Origin: CAYVUB01 sp964454675
GTDB taxonomy: Bacteria; Bacteroidota; Bacteroidia; Flavobacteriales; Flavobacteriaceae
Direction: 5' to 3'
Length of the DNA stretch: 64,000 bases
Assembly: GCA_964454675.1 (NCBI GenBank)
Contig: CAYVUB010000008.1
Coordinates: forward strand, 21,520 to 85,519
Each line of letters begins with the position of its first letter. Within the stretch, counting starts at the first letter, position 1. Shown in pieces: positions 16,427 through 26,797 of this stretch. Position numbers and translations under genes: made by a program. Below the pieces are notes generated by a model, which saw nothing but the letters and a program-made list of their open reading frames with translations, did no database searches and was not told where the DNA came from.

Positions 16427-17488
16427 ATGGATTTGACTTTACTTATCATAATCATCGTTTTAGCCTTAATTTTTGACTATATCAACGGTTTTCACGATGC
16501 TGCAAATTCTATTGCTACCATTGTAGCCACAAAAGTTTTAAGCCCTTTTCAAGCCGTACTTTGGGCGGCATTTTTTAACTTCATGGCCTATTTTATCTCC
16601 AAATACTGGATTGGAGAATTTAAAATAGGTAATACGATTGCCAAGACCGTTTCGGAAGATTTCATTACCCTTGAAGTTATTTTTGCCGGACTTATAGCGG
16701 CTATTGTGTGGAACTTGTTAACCTGGAAATTAGGTATTCCATCATCATCATCACACACACTTATTGGTGGTTTTATGGGTGCTGCCTTAATGCATGCCTA
16801 TATGATTTCGGGCGATTTGAATATGGTGGTAAATTACACTAAAGTGCTTCCTATCATCGCTTTTATATTTCTGGCGCCAACCATTGGTATGTTTGTAGCC
16901 TATCTTCTCACTGTGGCAATAATGTGGATATGCCGGAAAACAAATCCGCACAAAGCCGACAAATGGTTTAGACGTTTACAGCTTGTTTCATCGGCGCTCT
17001 TCAGTTTGGGTCATGGTGCCAATGATGCGCAAAAAGTAATGGGTATTATTGGCGCGGCTGTGATTTTTTATCACATAAATGCCGGACATGCCGATTGGAT
17101 AAACCACCCCGATCAATTTGGTTATTTTGTTGACCAATGGGGTTGGGTACCGTTTACTTCCTTCTTGGTTATCGCACTTGGTACTATGAGCGGCGGATGG
17201 AAAATCGTAAAAACAATGGGGTCAAAAATCACCAAAGTAACCTCTCTGGAAGGTGTAAGTGCAGAAACAGCCGGAGCCATCACGCTTTATGTTTCTGAAC
17301 ATTTTGGTATTCCGGTGTCAACGACACATACTATTACGGGAAGTATTATAGGTGTTGGTATTACAAAACGTATATCGGCCGTGCGTTGGGGCGTGACCAT
17401 AAAACTGCTTTGGGCATGGATACTTACCATTCCTGTATCGGCAGTTATTGCAGGATTAACATATCTTTTGATAAAAGCTATTCTGTAG
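16427..17488 (+). CDS. Inorganic phosphate transporter, Pit family
   Basis: A 353-residue integral membrane protein with about ten predicted helices. The two signature repeats of the PiT family are visible: NGFHDAANSIATIVATKVLS near residue 20 and HGANDAQKVMGII near 197. The paired GIPSSSSHTLIGG and GIPVSTTHTITGS stretches also mark the inverted-repeat fold. It takes up phosphate, probably as a metal-phosphate complex with protons or sodium. It forms an operon with the DUF47 gene in front of it. Confidence 0.94.
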   Translation: MDLTLLIIIIVLALIFDYINGFHDAANSIATIVATKVLSPFQAVLWAAFFNFMAYFISKYWIGEFKIGNTIAKTVSEDFITLEVIFAGLIAAIVWNLLTWKLGIPSSSSHTLIGGFMGAALMHAYMISGDLNMVVNYTKVLPIIAFIFLAPTIGMFVAYLLTVAIMWICRKTNPHKADKWFRRLQLVSSALFSLGHGANDAQKVMGIIGAAVIFYHINAGHADWINHPDQFGYFVDQWGWVPFTSFLVIALGTMSGGWKIVKTMGSKITKVTSLEGVSAETAGAITLYVSEHFGIPVSTTHTITGSIIGVGITKRISAVRWGVTIKLLWAWILTIPVSAVIAGLTYLLIKAIL

Positions 17489-17604
17489 TACTACCGTTAT
17501 TATTCAGTAACTGTTTAAATTTCTGCTCATCGTTTTTGCTTTATCGAATCCTATGGCATTAACATACAAAAAGTTTATATATTTACATAACAACAATCTT
17601 TGTT

Positions 17605-18306
17605 ATGAATATAAAACGTATTATTAAAATAGTTGTCGGCATCATCATTTTTATGACCTTGCCCGGTATGCTGCTGTACGGTTTTTTATATTATAAATAC
17701 AATGAAGATTTACCTGTAGGCATCAAAGGCAAAGAAGCAGATGTACTGGCATCAAAAATGCTTAATGCTTTAAACTCTCAGGCATACGACAATACCGGTT
17801 TTATTGAATGGACCTTTAAAAGCAGGCGGCATTATAAATGGAAAAAAAACGAGTATAAATGCACCATATACTGGGGAGATTTTAAAGTATTTCTCGATTT
17901 CAAAAACGCTGCTTCAAACAAGGCTTATATCCATAATTTTAAGGTAAACGGAGAGCAGGCTCAGGAATTAATAACTGAGGCAACCGACTATTTTTTTAAC
18001 GATTCTTTCTGGCTGGCAGCACCTTATAAAGTATTTGACGAAGGTACAGAACGCCAAGCGGTAACTTTGGATAATGACAATCAAGGTTTGCTGGTTAGCT
18101 ATAGCGCCGGAGATTCATACTTATGGTTATTGGACAATGAATATAAACCCAAAGCCTTCAAAATGTGGAGTTCAAAACTTCCTATTCAAGGATTGGAAGC
18201 CTCTTGGGATAATTGGATTGTAACCGAAAGCAACGCACAATTACCCACAGCTCACAGATTTTTAATTTCCGGCATAGAACTGGATATCATGAGCGGAAAA
18301 CATTAA
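17605..18306 (+). CDS. Uncharacterised membrane-anchored protein
   Basis: A 233-residue protein with one N-terminal membrane segment (about residues 7-29, IIKIVVGIIIFMTLPGMLLYGFLYY) and an exported C-terminal domain that is rich in aromatic residues and probably beta. I do not recognise a family. It ends 9 bp before the ABC exporter gene on the same strand, so the two are probably co-transcribed and may act together at the inner membrane. Confidence 0.7.
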   Translation: MNIKRIIKIVVGIIIFMTLPGMLLYGFLYYKYNEDLPVGIKGKEADVLASKMLNALNSQAYDNTGFIEWTFKSRRHYKWKKNEYKCTIYWGDFKVFLDFKNAASNKAYIHNFKVNGEQAQELITEATDYFFNDSFWLAAPYKVFDEGTERQAVTLDNDNQGLLVSYSAGDSYLWLLDNEYKPKAFKMWSSKLPIQGLEASWDNWIVTESNAQLPTAHRFLISGIELDIMSGKH

Positions 18307-18315
18307 TACTAATTT

Positions 18316-20097
18316 ATGAAAATACTCTGGAATTACCTTAAACCGCAACGGGCAACCGTTATTTTATCGCTGTTACTGGCAACCCTGGCACAGTTACTTA
18401 ATTTAATAGACCCGATTATTTTTGGAAAAATCATTGATGATTATGCGACAAACACTCATAACTTATCGGAAGACGAACGTGTAAACGGAGCATTATTCTG
18501 GCTGGGTATTGCTATTCTTGTTGCGGTTACCTCACGATTGGCAAAGGCTTTTCAGGAGTATTTGACAAATAAGGCTGTTTATAAATTCGGGATGCAGATT
18601 TTTAACGACGGTATCAAGCAAACCTTACGGTTATCGTTTCAGGAATTTGAAGAAAGCAGAAGCGGCGAAACATTATCTATACTGCAAAAAGTAAAGCGTG
18701 ATACAGAACGTTTTGTAAGTGCTTTTATCTCTATTTTATTTTCATCGGTGGTGGGCATCGGGTTTTTAATCTGGTACAGCATTACCAAAAGCTGGCTGTT
18801 AATCCCCGTATTTTTAATTGGCGTAGTAATTTTAGGAACACTGACAGGAACGCTTTCAAAAAAAATAAAAACACTGCAACGTTCTATCAACAAAGAAACC
18901 AATCAGATTTCCGGAGTTATTACCGAAAGTCTTCGCAATATCGAATTGGTAAAAAGCCTGGGCTTGACCTTTCCCGAAATACGCCGCATGAACTTACAAA
19001 CCGAAAGTATTTACAAGCTGGAAATGGCAAAAGTGGAACGCATGCGGACTTTGTCTTTTTTACAAAGTATCACGCTTAACGTGCTGCAACAATCCATTTT
19101 GTTTATTCTGCTGTGGCTCATTTTTAGAAATGTGCTTTCTACGGGCGAGCTTATTGCCATGCAATTCATTTCTACCAGTATTTTTGGCCCTTTACAAAAT
19201 TTAGGCTCTATCATTATACAATACCGCGAAGTTGACGCATCCCTCAATAATTTTCAAACCTTGATGAATAAGCCCATTGATAAACGCCCCGAAAATCCGG
19301 TAGAAATAGATGCTTTGCAAAGCATCCGGTTTAAAAATGTGACTTTTAAACATAAAAAAGCAGCCTACAATGCCATTGACGGAATATCGTTTGACGTAAA
19401 AATTGGGCAGACCATTGCTTTTGTGGGACCGTCAGGTTCCGGAAAATCGACACTTATCAAACTCTTGGTGGGCTTGTACCAACCTATTGACGGACAAATT
19501 ATGTTTAATGATGTACCATCTGATAAAATCCGATACAATCCGCTGCGACGGCAAATGGGCTTTGTAACACAGGACACCCAACTGTTTGCCGGTACCATAA
19601 AAGACAATCTGCTGTTTGTAAAAACCGATGCTACCGATGACGAAATCATGTCGGCTCTGGAAAAAGCATCAGCATCGCAGCTAATTGCAAAAGCCGATAA
19701 AGGCATCAATACGGTTTTGGGCGAAAACGGCATGAAACTTTCCGGCGGCGAAAAGCAGCGTATTTCCATTGCCAGAGCATTACTGCGAAAACCGAGGCTG
19801 CTTATTTTTGACGAAGCCACATCGGCATTGGATTCACTCACAGAAAAAGACATTACTAATACTATCCAGGCTATTTCCAAAAACCAGGAACAAATAAGCA
19901 TCTTGATTGCCCACAGATTATCGACCATCATGCACGCCGATACGATTTACGTTTTAGAAAAAGGCAAAATCGTAGAATCGGGCTCATACAATGACCTGCT
20001 GGAACAAAAAGGCTTGTTTTATGCCATGTGGCGTCAGCAAATGGGCGAACGCCGTGATAGAGAACTTGAGTTAAACCAAATAAGTCTGATACAGTAA
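18316..20097 (+). CDS. ABC exporter, fused permease and ATPase (MsbA/MdlB-like)
   Basis: A 593-residue half-transporter. Six membrane helices lie in the first 310 residues. The nucleotide-binding domain carries Walker A GPSGSGKST near 370, Q-loop FVTQDTQLF, signature LSGGEKQR, Walker B LLIFDEATSALD and the H-loop IAHRLST. It works as a homodimer or heterodimer exporting lipids, drugs or peptides; the substrate cannot be told. It is preceded by an uncharacterised anchored protein, probably in one operon. Confidence 0.93.
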   Translation: MKILWNYLKPQRATVILSLLLATLAQLLNLIDPIIFGKIIDDYATNTHNLSEDERVNGALFWLGIAILVAVTSRLAKAFQEYLTNKAVYKFGMQIFNDGIKQTLRLSFQEFEESRSGETLSILQKVKRDTERFVSAFISILFSSVVGIGFLIWYSITKSWLLIPVFLIGVVILGTLTGTLSKKIKTLQRSINKETNQISGVITESLRNIELVKSLGLTFPEIRRMNLQTESIYKLEMAKVERMRTLSFLQSITLNVLQQSILFILLWLIFRNVLSTGELIAMQFISTSIFGPLQNLGSIIIQYREVDASLNNFQTLMNKPIDKRPENPVEIDALQSIRFKNVTFKHKKAAYNAIDGISFDVKIGQTIAFVGPSGSGKSTLIKLLVGLYQPIDGQIMFNDVPSDKIRYNPLRRQMGFVTQDTQLFAGTIKDNLLFVKTDATDDEIMSALEKASASQLIAKADKGINTVLGENGMKLSGGEKQRISIARALLRKPRLLIFDEATSALDSLTEKDITNTIQAISKNQEQISILIAHRLSTIMHADTIYVLEKGKIVESGSYNDLLEQKGLFYAMWRQQMGERRDRELELNQISLIQ

Positions 20098-20151
20098 CAT
20101 TTTTAACAAAACTCTCTACAACCTACACTTCCTTTTTCACTGCTAAATCTG

Positions 20152-20159
20152 TACCTTTG
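20152..20159 (+). promoter_or_regulatory. -7 element for uvrA
   Basis: TACCTTTG matches TAnnTTTG. A start of transcription a few bases downstream leaves too little leader for the upstream ATG at 20173, which supports the ATG at 20194 as the true uvrA start. Confidence 0.5.
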
Positions 20160-20193
20160 CAACTTTGCTGTTTTGCAGGCAAATTACTGTGCT

Positions 20194-23025
20194 ATGAATC
20201 CATTTGAAGAGTTTATTGAGGTAAAAGGTGCACGAGTCCACAACCTGAAAAATATAGATGTTTCCATTCCCCGTGAAAAACTGGTGGTTATTACCGGTTT
20301 GTCGGGAAGCGGTAAATCGTCATTGGCTTTTGACACCATTTATGCCGAAGGACAACGGCGTTATATTGAAACATTCTCTGCCTATGCACGTCAGTTTTTG
20401 GGCGGATTGGAACGCCCCGATGTAGATAAAATTGACGGACTCTCGCCCGTAATTGCCATAGAACAGAAAACCACGAGCAAATCGCCACGCTCAACCGTTG
20501 GCACGATCACAGAAATTTACGACTTTTTACGTTTATTGTTTGCGCGTGCCGCAGATGCTTACAGCTACAATACCGGTGAAAAAATGGTAAGCTATAATGA
20601 CGAGCAAATCAAATCGCTCATTATGGAAGCCTATATTGACAAACGCATCAATATTCTTGCACCGGTAGTACGTGCAAGAAAAGGACATTACCGCGAACTT
20701 TTTGAGCATATTGCCAAGCAGGGTTTTGTTAAAGTACGTGTTGACGGCGAGATTGTCGATTTGATAAAAGGCATGAAACTCGACCGTTATAAAACACACG
20801 ATATAGAGATTGTCATTGACCGTTTAAAAATTGATGATGCGCAAAATGACGATAAACGCATTACCCAAACCATCAATACGGCTATGCATCACGGCGAAAA
20901 CGTGCTGATGGTTTTAGACCAGGATTCGGGAGAAGTGCGCTATTTCAGTCGTAATTTGATGTGTCCCGCAACAGGAATTTCCTATCCAAATCCTGAGCCT
21001 AACAATTTTTCGTTCAATTCGCCCAAAGGTGCGTGTCCAAAATGTAACGGCATAGGGCGGTTATATCAGGTTAACGAAAAGAAAATCATTCCTGACCATT
21101 CCGTATCCATTAAAAACGGAGCGTTGGCACCTCTCGGCACCCAAAAAAACAGCTGGATTTTTAAACAACTGGAAGTCATAGCACAACGCTACAATTTTTC
21201 ACTATCGGACGCTTACAAGGATATCCCCGAAGAAGCCAGGCAAATCATCATGTATGGCGGCAATGAAAAATTTACCGTAGAAAGCAAAACACTTGGTGTA
21301 AGCAGAGATTACAGTATCGAGTTTGAAGGTATTGCCAATTTTATCGAAACGCAGTTTAATAATGCCGAAACAACTTCATTAACACGCTGGGCAAAAGACT
21401 ATATGGATAAGGTAGATTGCGATGAATGTCATGGCACGCGCCTTAGACAAGAATCGCTGTACTTTAAAATCAATAATGAAAATATTGCCGAATTATCCAA
21501 CAAAGATATCACCGATTTAGCACAGTGGTTCAACAATTTACCGGCACATTTATCGGACAAGCAATTACAGATTTCCGAAGAAATCATCAAAGAAATCACA
21601 ACCCGTTTACAGTTTTTGTTAGATGTTGGTCTTGATTATTTATCGCTCAGCCGAAGCTCAAAATCACTGTCGGGCGGCGAAGCGCAGCGCATAAGGCTTG
21701 CCACACAAATAGGCTCGCAGCTGGTAGGCGTTTTGTACATTCTTGACGAGCCGAGCATAGGACTGCATCAGCGTGATAATGAAAAACTCATCAAATCGCT
21801 ACTGTCATTGCGTGATATAGGAAATTCGGTGATTGTCGTTGAGCATGATAAGGATATGATTGAAATGGCAGATTATGTGATTGATATTGGTCCTAAAGCC
21901 GGAAAATACGGCGGTGAAATTATCAGTACAGGAACACCGGCCGAACTTAAAACGCATAACACCTTAACTGCCGAGTATCTTAACGGCACAAAAGCTATTG
22001 AAGTACCAAAAAAACGCCGTGAAGGCAACGGTCATTTTATAGAACTTAACGGCTGTACCGGCAACAATTTAAAGAATGTTTCGGTTAAATTTCCGTTAGG
22101 AAAAATGATAGGCATTACAGGTGTTTCGGGCAGTGGCAAATCGACATTAATCAATGAAACGCTCTACCCTATTTTAAATGCGCATTACTTTAACGGTGTT
22201 AAAAAACCCATGCCGTACAAAAGCATCAAAGGTTTGGAGCATATTGACAAGGTTATAGACATCAACCAATCGCCTATAGGACGTACACCTCGCAGCAATC
22301 CGTCAACATACACGGGAACTTTTGGCGAGATACGCGATTTATTTGCCAAAATTCCCGAAGCCATGATACGTGGTTATAAACCCGGACGATTTAGTTTTAA
22401 TGTAGCCGGCGGACGTTGCGAAACCTGCCAGGGCGGCGGATTGCGTGTTATTGAAATGAATTTCCTTCCGGATGTATATGTAGAATGCGAAACCTGTCAG
22501 GGCAAGCGTTTTAACCGTGAAACGTTGGAAATTCGCTACAAAGGAAAATCCATAAGCGATGTTCTGGATATGACCATAAGTGATGCCGTAGCGTTTTTTG
22601 AACATATCCCGAAAATCCATAAAAAACTTAAAACCATTGAAGATGTAGGTTTAGGATACATTACATTGGGACAACAAAGCACCACGCTTTCGGGCGGCGA
22701 AGCACAACGCATAAAACTCGCCACCGAACTGAGCAAACGCGATACCGGAAATACCTTTTACATTTTGGACGAACCCACAACCGGACTGCATTTTGAAGAC
22801 ATAAGAGTCTTGATGGGCGTTTTAAACAAACTGGCAGATAAAGGCAATACGGTTTTGATTATTGAACACAATATGGATGTCATTAAAATGGTGGATCATA
22901 TTATTGATATTGGATATGAAGGCGGAAAAGGCGGCGGACAGATTATTACCCAAGGTACACCCGAACAAGTAGCAAAACACAAAACAAGTTATACGGCAAA
23001 GTATTTAAAAAAGGAATTAAATTAG
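20194..23025 (+). CDS. uvrA: Excinuclease ABC subunit A (UvrA)
   Basis: A 943-residue nucleotide-excision-repair ATPase with two ABC modules. The first has Walker A GLSGSGKSSLAFDT and the signature LSGGEAQR; the second has GVSGSGKSTLINETL and a second LSGGEAQR. Zinc-binding cysteine motifs are present (CPKCNGIG; CDECHGTR; CETCQGGG with CETCQGKR). The frame also has an in-frame ATG at 20173, but the start at 20194 gives the canonical MNPFEEFIEVKGARVHNLKN and leaves room for a leader. Length matches housekeeping UvrA, not the shorter UvrA2. Confidence 0.97.
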   Translation: MNPFEEFIEVKGARVHNLKNIDVSIPREKLVVITGLSGSGKSSLAFDTIYAEGQRRYIETFSAYARQFLGGLERPDVDKIDGLSPVIAIEQKTTSKSPRSTVGTITEIYDFLRLLFARAADAYSYNTGEKMVSYNDEQIKSLIMEAYIDKRINILAPVVRARKGHYRELFEHIAKQGFVKVRVDGEIVDLIKGMKLDRYKTHDIEIVIDRLKIDDAQNDDKRITQTINTAMHHGENVLMVLDQDSGEVRYFSRNLMCPATGISYPNPEPNNFSFNSPKGACPKCNGIGRLYQVNEKKIIPDHSVSIKNGALAPLGTQKNSWIFKQLEVIAQRYNFSLSDAYKDIPEEARQIIMYGGNEKFTVESKTLGVSRDYSIEFEGIANFIETQFNNAETTSLTRWAKDYMDKVDCDECHGTRLRQESLYFKINNENIAELSNKDITDLAQWFNNLPAHLSDKQLQISEEIIKEITTRLQFLLDVGLDYLSLSRSSKSLSGGEAQRIRLATQIGSQLVGVLYILDEPSIGLHQRDNEKLIKSLLSLRDIGNSVIVVEHDKDMIEMADYVIDIGPKAGKYGGEIISTGTPAELKTHNTLTAEYLNGTKAIEVPKKRREGNGHFIELNGCTGNNLKNVSVKFPLGKMIGITGVSGSGKSTLINETLYPILNAHYFNGVKKPMPYKSIKGLEHIDKVIDINQSPIGRTPRSNPSTYTGTFGEIRDLFAKIPEAMIRGYKPGRFSFNVAGGRCETCQGGGLRVIEMNFLPDVYVECETCQGKRFNRETLEIRYKGKSISDVLDMTISDAVAFFEHIPKIHKKLKTIEDVGLGYITLGQQSTTLSGGEAQRIKLATELSKRDTGNTFYILDEPTTGLHFEDIRVLMGVLNKLADKGNTVLIIEHNMDVIKMVDHIIDIGYEGGKGGGQIITQGTPEQVAKHKTSYTAKYLKKELN

Positions 23026-23069
23026 TATGTTTGGCTTATAACAATAAAAAACAGAAAAAACAGATAGGT

Positions 23070-23759
23070 ATGAGAATTGAAAAACACAACAAAGCATGGA
23101 GCGAAATAAAAAGTAACGACTCATGGGCGATTTTTAAAATCATGGGCGAATTTGTAGGCGGTTATGAAAAATTAAGCAAAATAGGACCTTGTGTATCCAT
23201 ATTCGGTTCGGCACGTACAAAACCCGACCATAAACATTACAAACTTGCCGAAGAAATAGCCGTAAAAATAGTAGAAAACGGCTATGGTGTTATTACCGGC
23301 GGCGGTCCCGGAATCATGGAAGCCGGAAACAAAGGTGCGCATATAGGCGGAGGCACATCGGTAGGATTAAACATCGAGCTACCGTTTGAACAGCACGACA
23401 ATCCGTATATAGATACCGATAAAAGCCTGGATTTTGATTATTTCTTCGTAAGAAAAGTAATGTTTGTAAAATACTCGCAAGGGTTTGTTGTCATGCCCGG
23501 CGGTTTTGGAACCCTGGACGAACTGTTTGAAGCCATCACATTAATCCAAACACATAAAATTGAAAAATTCCCTATCATTCTGGTTGGCAAAGACTTCTGG
23601 AAAGGTTTATGGGAATGGGTAAAATCGACATTATTAGAAAGCTCAGGAAATATAAGCCCCGAAGATTTAGATCTTGTTCATATTGTAGATACTTCTGATG
23701 AAGTTATTAACATACTCAACAATTTCTATAAAGTTTACGGATTGAGCCCAAATTTTTAA
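23070..23759 (+). CDS. LOG family protein (TIGR00730-type nucleotide hydrolase)
   Basis: A 229-residue Rossmann-fold protein of the Lonely-Guy/lysine-decarboxylase-like family. The signature motifs are GGGPGIMEAGNKGA and PGGFGTLDELFE. The family includes nucleoside 5'-monophosphate phosphoribohydrolases that cut the base from the ribose phosphate. The frame is open back to a TTG at 23031, but ATG at 23070 (MRIEKHNKAW) gives the usual N-terminus and a purine-rich leader. It follows uvrA by 44 bp and may be read with it; no functional link is evident. Confidence 0.88.
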   Translation: MRIEKHNKAWSEIKSNDSWAIFKIMGEFVGGYEKLSKIGPCVSIFGSARTKPDHKHYKLAEEIAVKIVENGYGVITGGGPGIMEAGNKGAHIGGGTSVGLNIELPFEQHDNPYIDTDKSLDFDYFFVRKVMFVKYSQGFVVMPGGFGTLDELFEAITLIQTHKIEKFPIILVGKDFWKGLWEWVKSTLLESSGNISPEDLDLVHIVDTSDEVINILNNFYKVYGLSPNF

Positions 23760-23845
23760 TCAAAAACTATAAACGTCAAAAGCACGTTATATATAAGTAA
23801 ATTATGTAAGATATTGCTTTACTTAAAGACACCTGTTTTCTTTAT

Positions 23846-26692
23846 ATGAATCACAACCTGTTGAAATCACTGTATCTAACGTTAATATTTATACTTGTTA
23901 CAGCCATTACGTATGGTCAAAACACAATAGATATTTCTGCCCGTTTTGATATGGAACAGAAAATCATTCATATTGAACAAAAAATACGTTATCAAAATAC
24001 AAGCAATGATACACTAAGCACTGTTTATCTTAATGACTGGGCAAACAGCTATTCAACCAAAACCACGCCGTTAGCCCATAGATTTACGCAGGAATTCAGT
24101 ACCAGATTTCATTTTGCAAAAAGTGAAGACAGAGGTTATACCAGCATCATATCTATCAAAGATAAAGATGCTAATGAGCTTTCACACACACGCATCAAAG
24201 ACCGGCAGGATATTATTTCATTACAACCGGCACAGCCTTTATTGCCCGGCGAATTTTATGACATCACACTGTATTACAATGTAAAAATACCAAGTGATGC
24301 TTATACAAGCTACGGCATTACCGCCGATGGTGAGATGAACCTGCGTTACTGGTATATCACACCGGCAGTTTATGACGGGCAATGGCATTATTACAGCAAC
24401 AAAAACCTTGACGATCTTTATGTACCAAAAGCCGATATAAGCTTAAATGTTGAAATACCTCTTAATTTTGCCATTTACACCGAGCTAGACATTAAAAACA
24501 TCAAGCAAAATGGCAACAGGCAAACGTTTTCTTTCTACGGAAAAGACAGGGTTGACACCAAGCTGTTTATAGTAAAGTATCCTAAATTTAAATACGTACA
24601 AACCGATAATTTCACGGTCATTACCAACATTGAAGATAACGGTGTGACCTCTGCCGATAAAGCCATCATAACCGATAAAATCACGGCATTCATCAGTAAT
24701 CATTTAGGAAACTATCCGCATAACTACCTGTTGTTGTCCAATACCGAATACAAAAAAGACCCGTTATACGGACTCAACCAACTTCCCGATTTTATCCGGC
24801 CGTTTCCCAACACGCTTCAGTATGAATTGAAATTACTGAAAACCGCTTTAAACAACTATTTAGATAATGTTCTGTTACTCAATCCTCGTAATGATTACTG
24901 GCTTAAAGAGGGCATCCAGATTTATTACCTGATGAAGTATGTTGAAGAAAACTACCCCGATTTAAAACTTTTGGGAACCTTGGCAAATGTTTGGGGTATT
25001 CGGTCGTTTCATGCTGCCGAAGTCAATTTCAATGAACAATATAATCTGTTTTATATGCAGATGGCACGCACCAACCGTGACCAGCCGTTAACTGTGCCCA
25101 AAGATTCATTATTGAAGTTTAACGCCAATATTGCCAATAAATATAAAGCCGGCATAGGTTTAAAGTATTTGAATGATTATATTAACGGTAATATTCTGGA
25201 ACAGACGGTCAAAGAATTTCTGGACACAAAAAAATTGCAGGCAACCTCATCAAAAGATTTTGAAACCTTATTAAAACAACAAACAGATAAAGATATTGAC
25301 TGGTTTTTTACAGATTACATCAGTACCAGAAAAAAAATCGATTTCCGCATTAAAAATGTTCGTTCAACCGAAGATTCCATTACACTTACCATCAAAAATA
25401 AACGTGATAACAATATGCCTGTATCATTGTTTACATTACATAATGATTCGGTACTTTCTAAAATATGGATTGAAGACATCAACGATAAAAAGACCATTAC
25501 CATACCACACGACGGCGCAAACAAACTCGTCCTTAATTATGATAACAGTGTCCCGGAATTTAACCTGAGAGATAACTGGAAATCGCTCAAAGGCTTTTTC
25601 TTCAATAATAAACCGCTGCAAATACGGCTGTTTCAAGATATTGAAAATCCAAATTACAATCAGGTATTTTTGATGCCGCTTGTAGAGTTCAACAACATTT
25701 ATGACGGCGTTTCATTAGGATTAAAAGCCTATAACAAAACCCTGCTTCGCCGTCGTCTTAATTACCGCTTGGCACCTCAATACGGGACAAAATCAAAAAC
25801 CCTTACAGGATCATCGGTAGTGACTTACATTCAGGATATTGAAAACCACAACCTGCACAGTATCATTTACGGTTTGGGTGCCAGTTACAAATCGTTTGCA
25901 CCGGATGCTTTTGTAACGGTTGTGACACCAAGTATTTCATTTAATTTCAGGCAAGACAAGCATTTCAGGTCTAACAAATCGAGTTATTTAAATTTCCGTT
26001 ATCTGGATATTTTCAGGAATGTCGATAAAAATCCGTTGATTCCTCTGGATGAACCTAATTATGGTGTGTTTAATATACGTTATGTAAATTCTGATAACGG
26101 CATTGTAAATTTCTCAAAATGGCATTATGATTTTCAGGCTGCAAAACGATTCGGAAAGCTTTCAGTAAATTATGAATACCGAAAACTTTATGAAAGCAAC
26201 CGGCAGTTTCAAATACGGCTTTTTGCAGGAAGCTTTATTTATAATAAAACTGATCCAAATTCCGATTATTTCAGCTTTGCTCTTGACCGGCCTACAGATT
26301 ACCTGTTTGATTACAACTATCTGGGACGTTCTGAAGCCTCGGGAATTTTCAGCCAGCAAATCATTATTGCCGAAGGCGGTTTTAAATCAAAACTCGATAC
26401 ACCTTATGCCAACCAATGGATGACCACGGTAAATACGAGTACCACCATTTGGCGGTTTATTGAAGCGTATGGCGATGTTGGTCTGGTAAAAAATAAATTT
26501 AACAATGCTGCCGTTGTGTATGATTCGGGCATACGGCTTAATCTGGTTACCGATTATTTTGAAGTGTTTTTCCCTGTATATTCAAACTTAGGCTGGGAAA
26601 TAGGCCGGGATAATTATGACCAGAAAATACGGTTTATGTTTACCGTTGACCCACAGACGTTATTTGGGTTATTCCGAAGAAAATGGTATTAA
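23846..26692 (+). CDS. M1-peptidase-like protein without zinc ligands, fused to a C-terminal beta-barrel-like domain
   Basis: A 948-residue exported protein. The signal peptide ends near residue 25 (ITYGQ). Residues about 27-480 have the layout of M1 aminopeptidases, with an N-terminal beta-domain and then a helical region. The HExxH zinc motif is missing: the matching place reads LQYELKLLKTAL, and only a later WLKEG recalls the third ligand region. From about residue 590 the protein is rich in alternating aromatic and polar residues and ends RKWY, typical of an outer-membrane barrel with a terminal aromatic. It may be a catalytically inactive peptidase relative used for binding. Confidence 0.7.
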   Translation: MNHNLLKSLYLTLIFILVTAITYGQNTIDISARFDMEQKIIHIEQKIRYQNTSNDTLSTVYLNDWANSYSTKTTPLAHRFTQEFSTRFHFAKSEDRGYTSIISIKDKDANELSHTRIKDRQDIISLQPAQPLLPGEFYDITLYYNVKIPSDAYTSYGITADGEMNLRYWYITPAVYDGQWHYYSNKNLDDLYVPKADISLNVEIPLNFAIYTELDIKNIKQNGNRQTFSFYGKDRVDTKLFIVKYPKFKYVQTDNFTVITNIEDNGVTSADKAIITDKITAFISNHLGNYPHNYLLLSNTEYKKDPLYGLNQLPDFIRPFPNTLQYELKLLKTALNNYLDNVLLLNPRNDYWLKEGIQIYYLMKYVEENYPDLKLLGTLANVWGIRSFHAAEVNFNEQYNLFYMQMARTNRDQPLTVPKDSLLKFNANIANKYKAGIGLKYLNDYINGNILEQTVKEFLDTKKLQATSSKDFETLLKQQTDKDIDWFFTDYISTRKKIDFRIKNVRSTEDSITLTIKNKRDNNMPVSLFTLHNDSVLSKIWIEDINDKKTITIPHDGANKLVLNYDNSVPEFNLRDNWKSLKGFFFNNKPLQIRLFQDIENPNYNQVFLMPLVEFNNIYDGVSLGLKAYNKTLLRRRLNYRLAPQYGTKSKTLTGSSVVTYIQDIENHNLHSIIYGLGASYKSFAPDAFVTVVTPSISFNFRQDKHFRSNKSSYLNFRYLDIFRNVDKNPLIPLDEPNYGVFNIRYVNSDNGIVNFSKWHYDFQAAKRFGKLSVNYEYRKLYESNRQFQIRLFAGSFIYNKTDPNSDYFSFALDRPTDYLFDYNYLGRSEASGIFSQQIIIAEGGFKSKLDTPYANQWMTTVNTSTTIWRFIEAYGDVGLVKNKFNNAAVVYDSGIRLNLVTDYFEVFFPVYSNLGWEIGRDNYDQKIRFMFTVDPQTLFGLFRRKWY

Positions 26693-26797
26693 TTATTTGA
26701 AACATCACTATAAGACTACCTTAAAAACGTTAATTTAAACCTTTCTGTTTTGAAATTATGACAGTTTAACTATCTTTCTTTAAAATTCAAAAAAACC

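Noticed and set aside
20173..20193. Longer uvrA start at 20173
   Set aside because: It adds MQANYCA, which is not seen in UvrA, and leaves almost no leader after the promoter.
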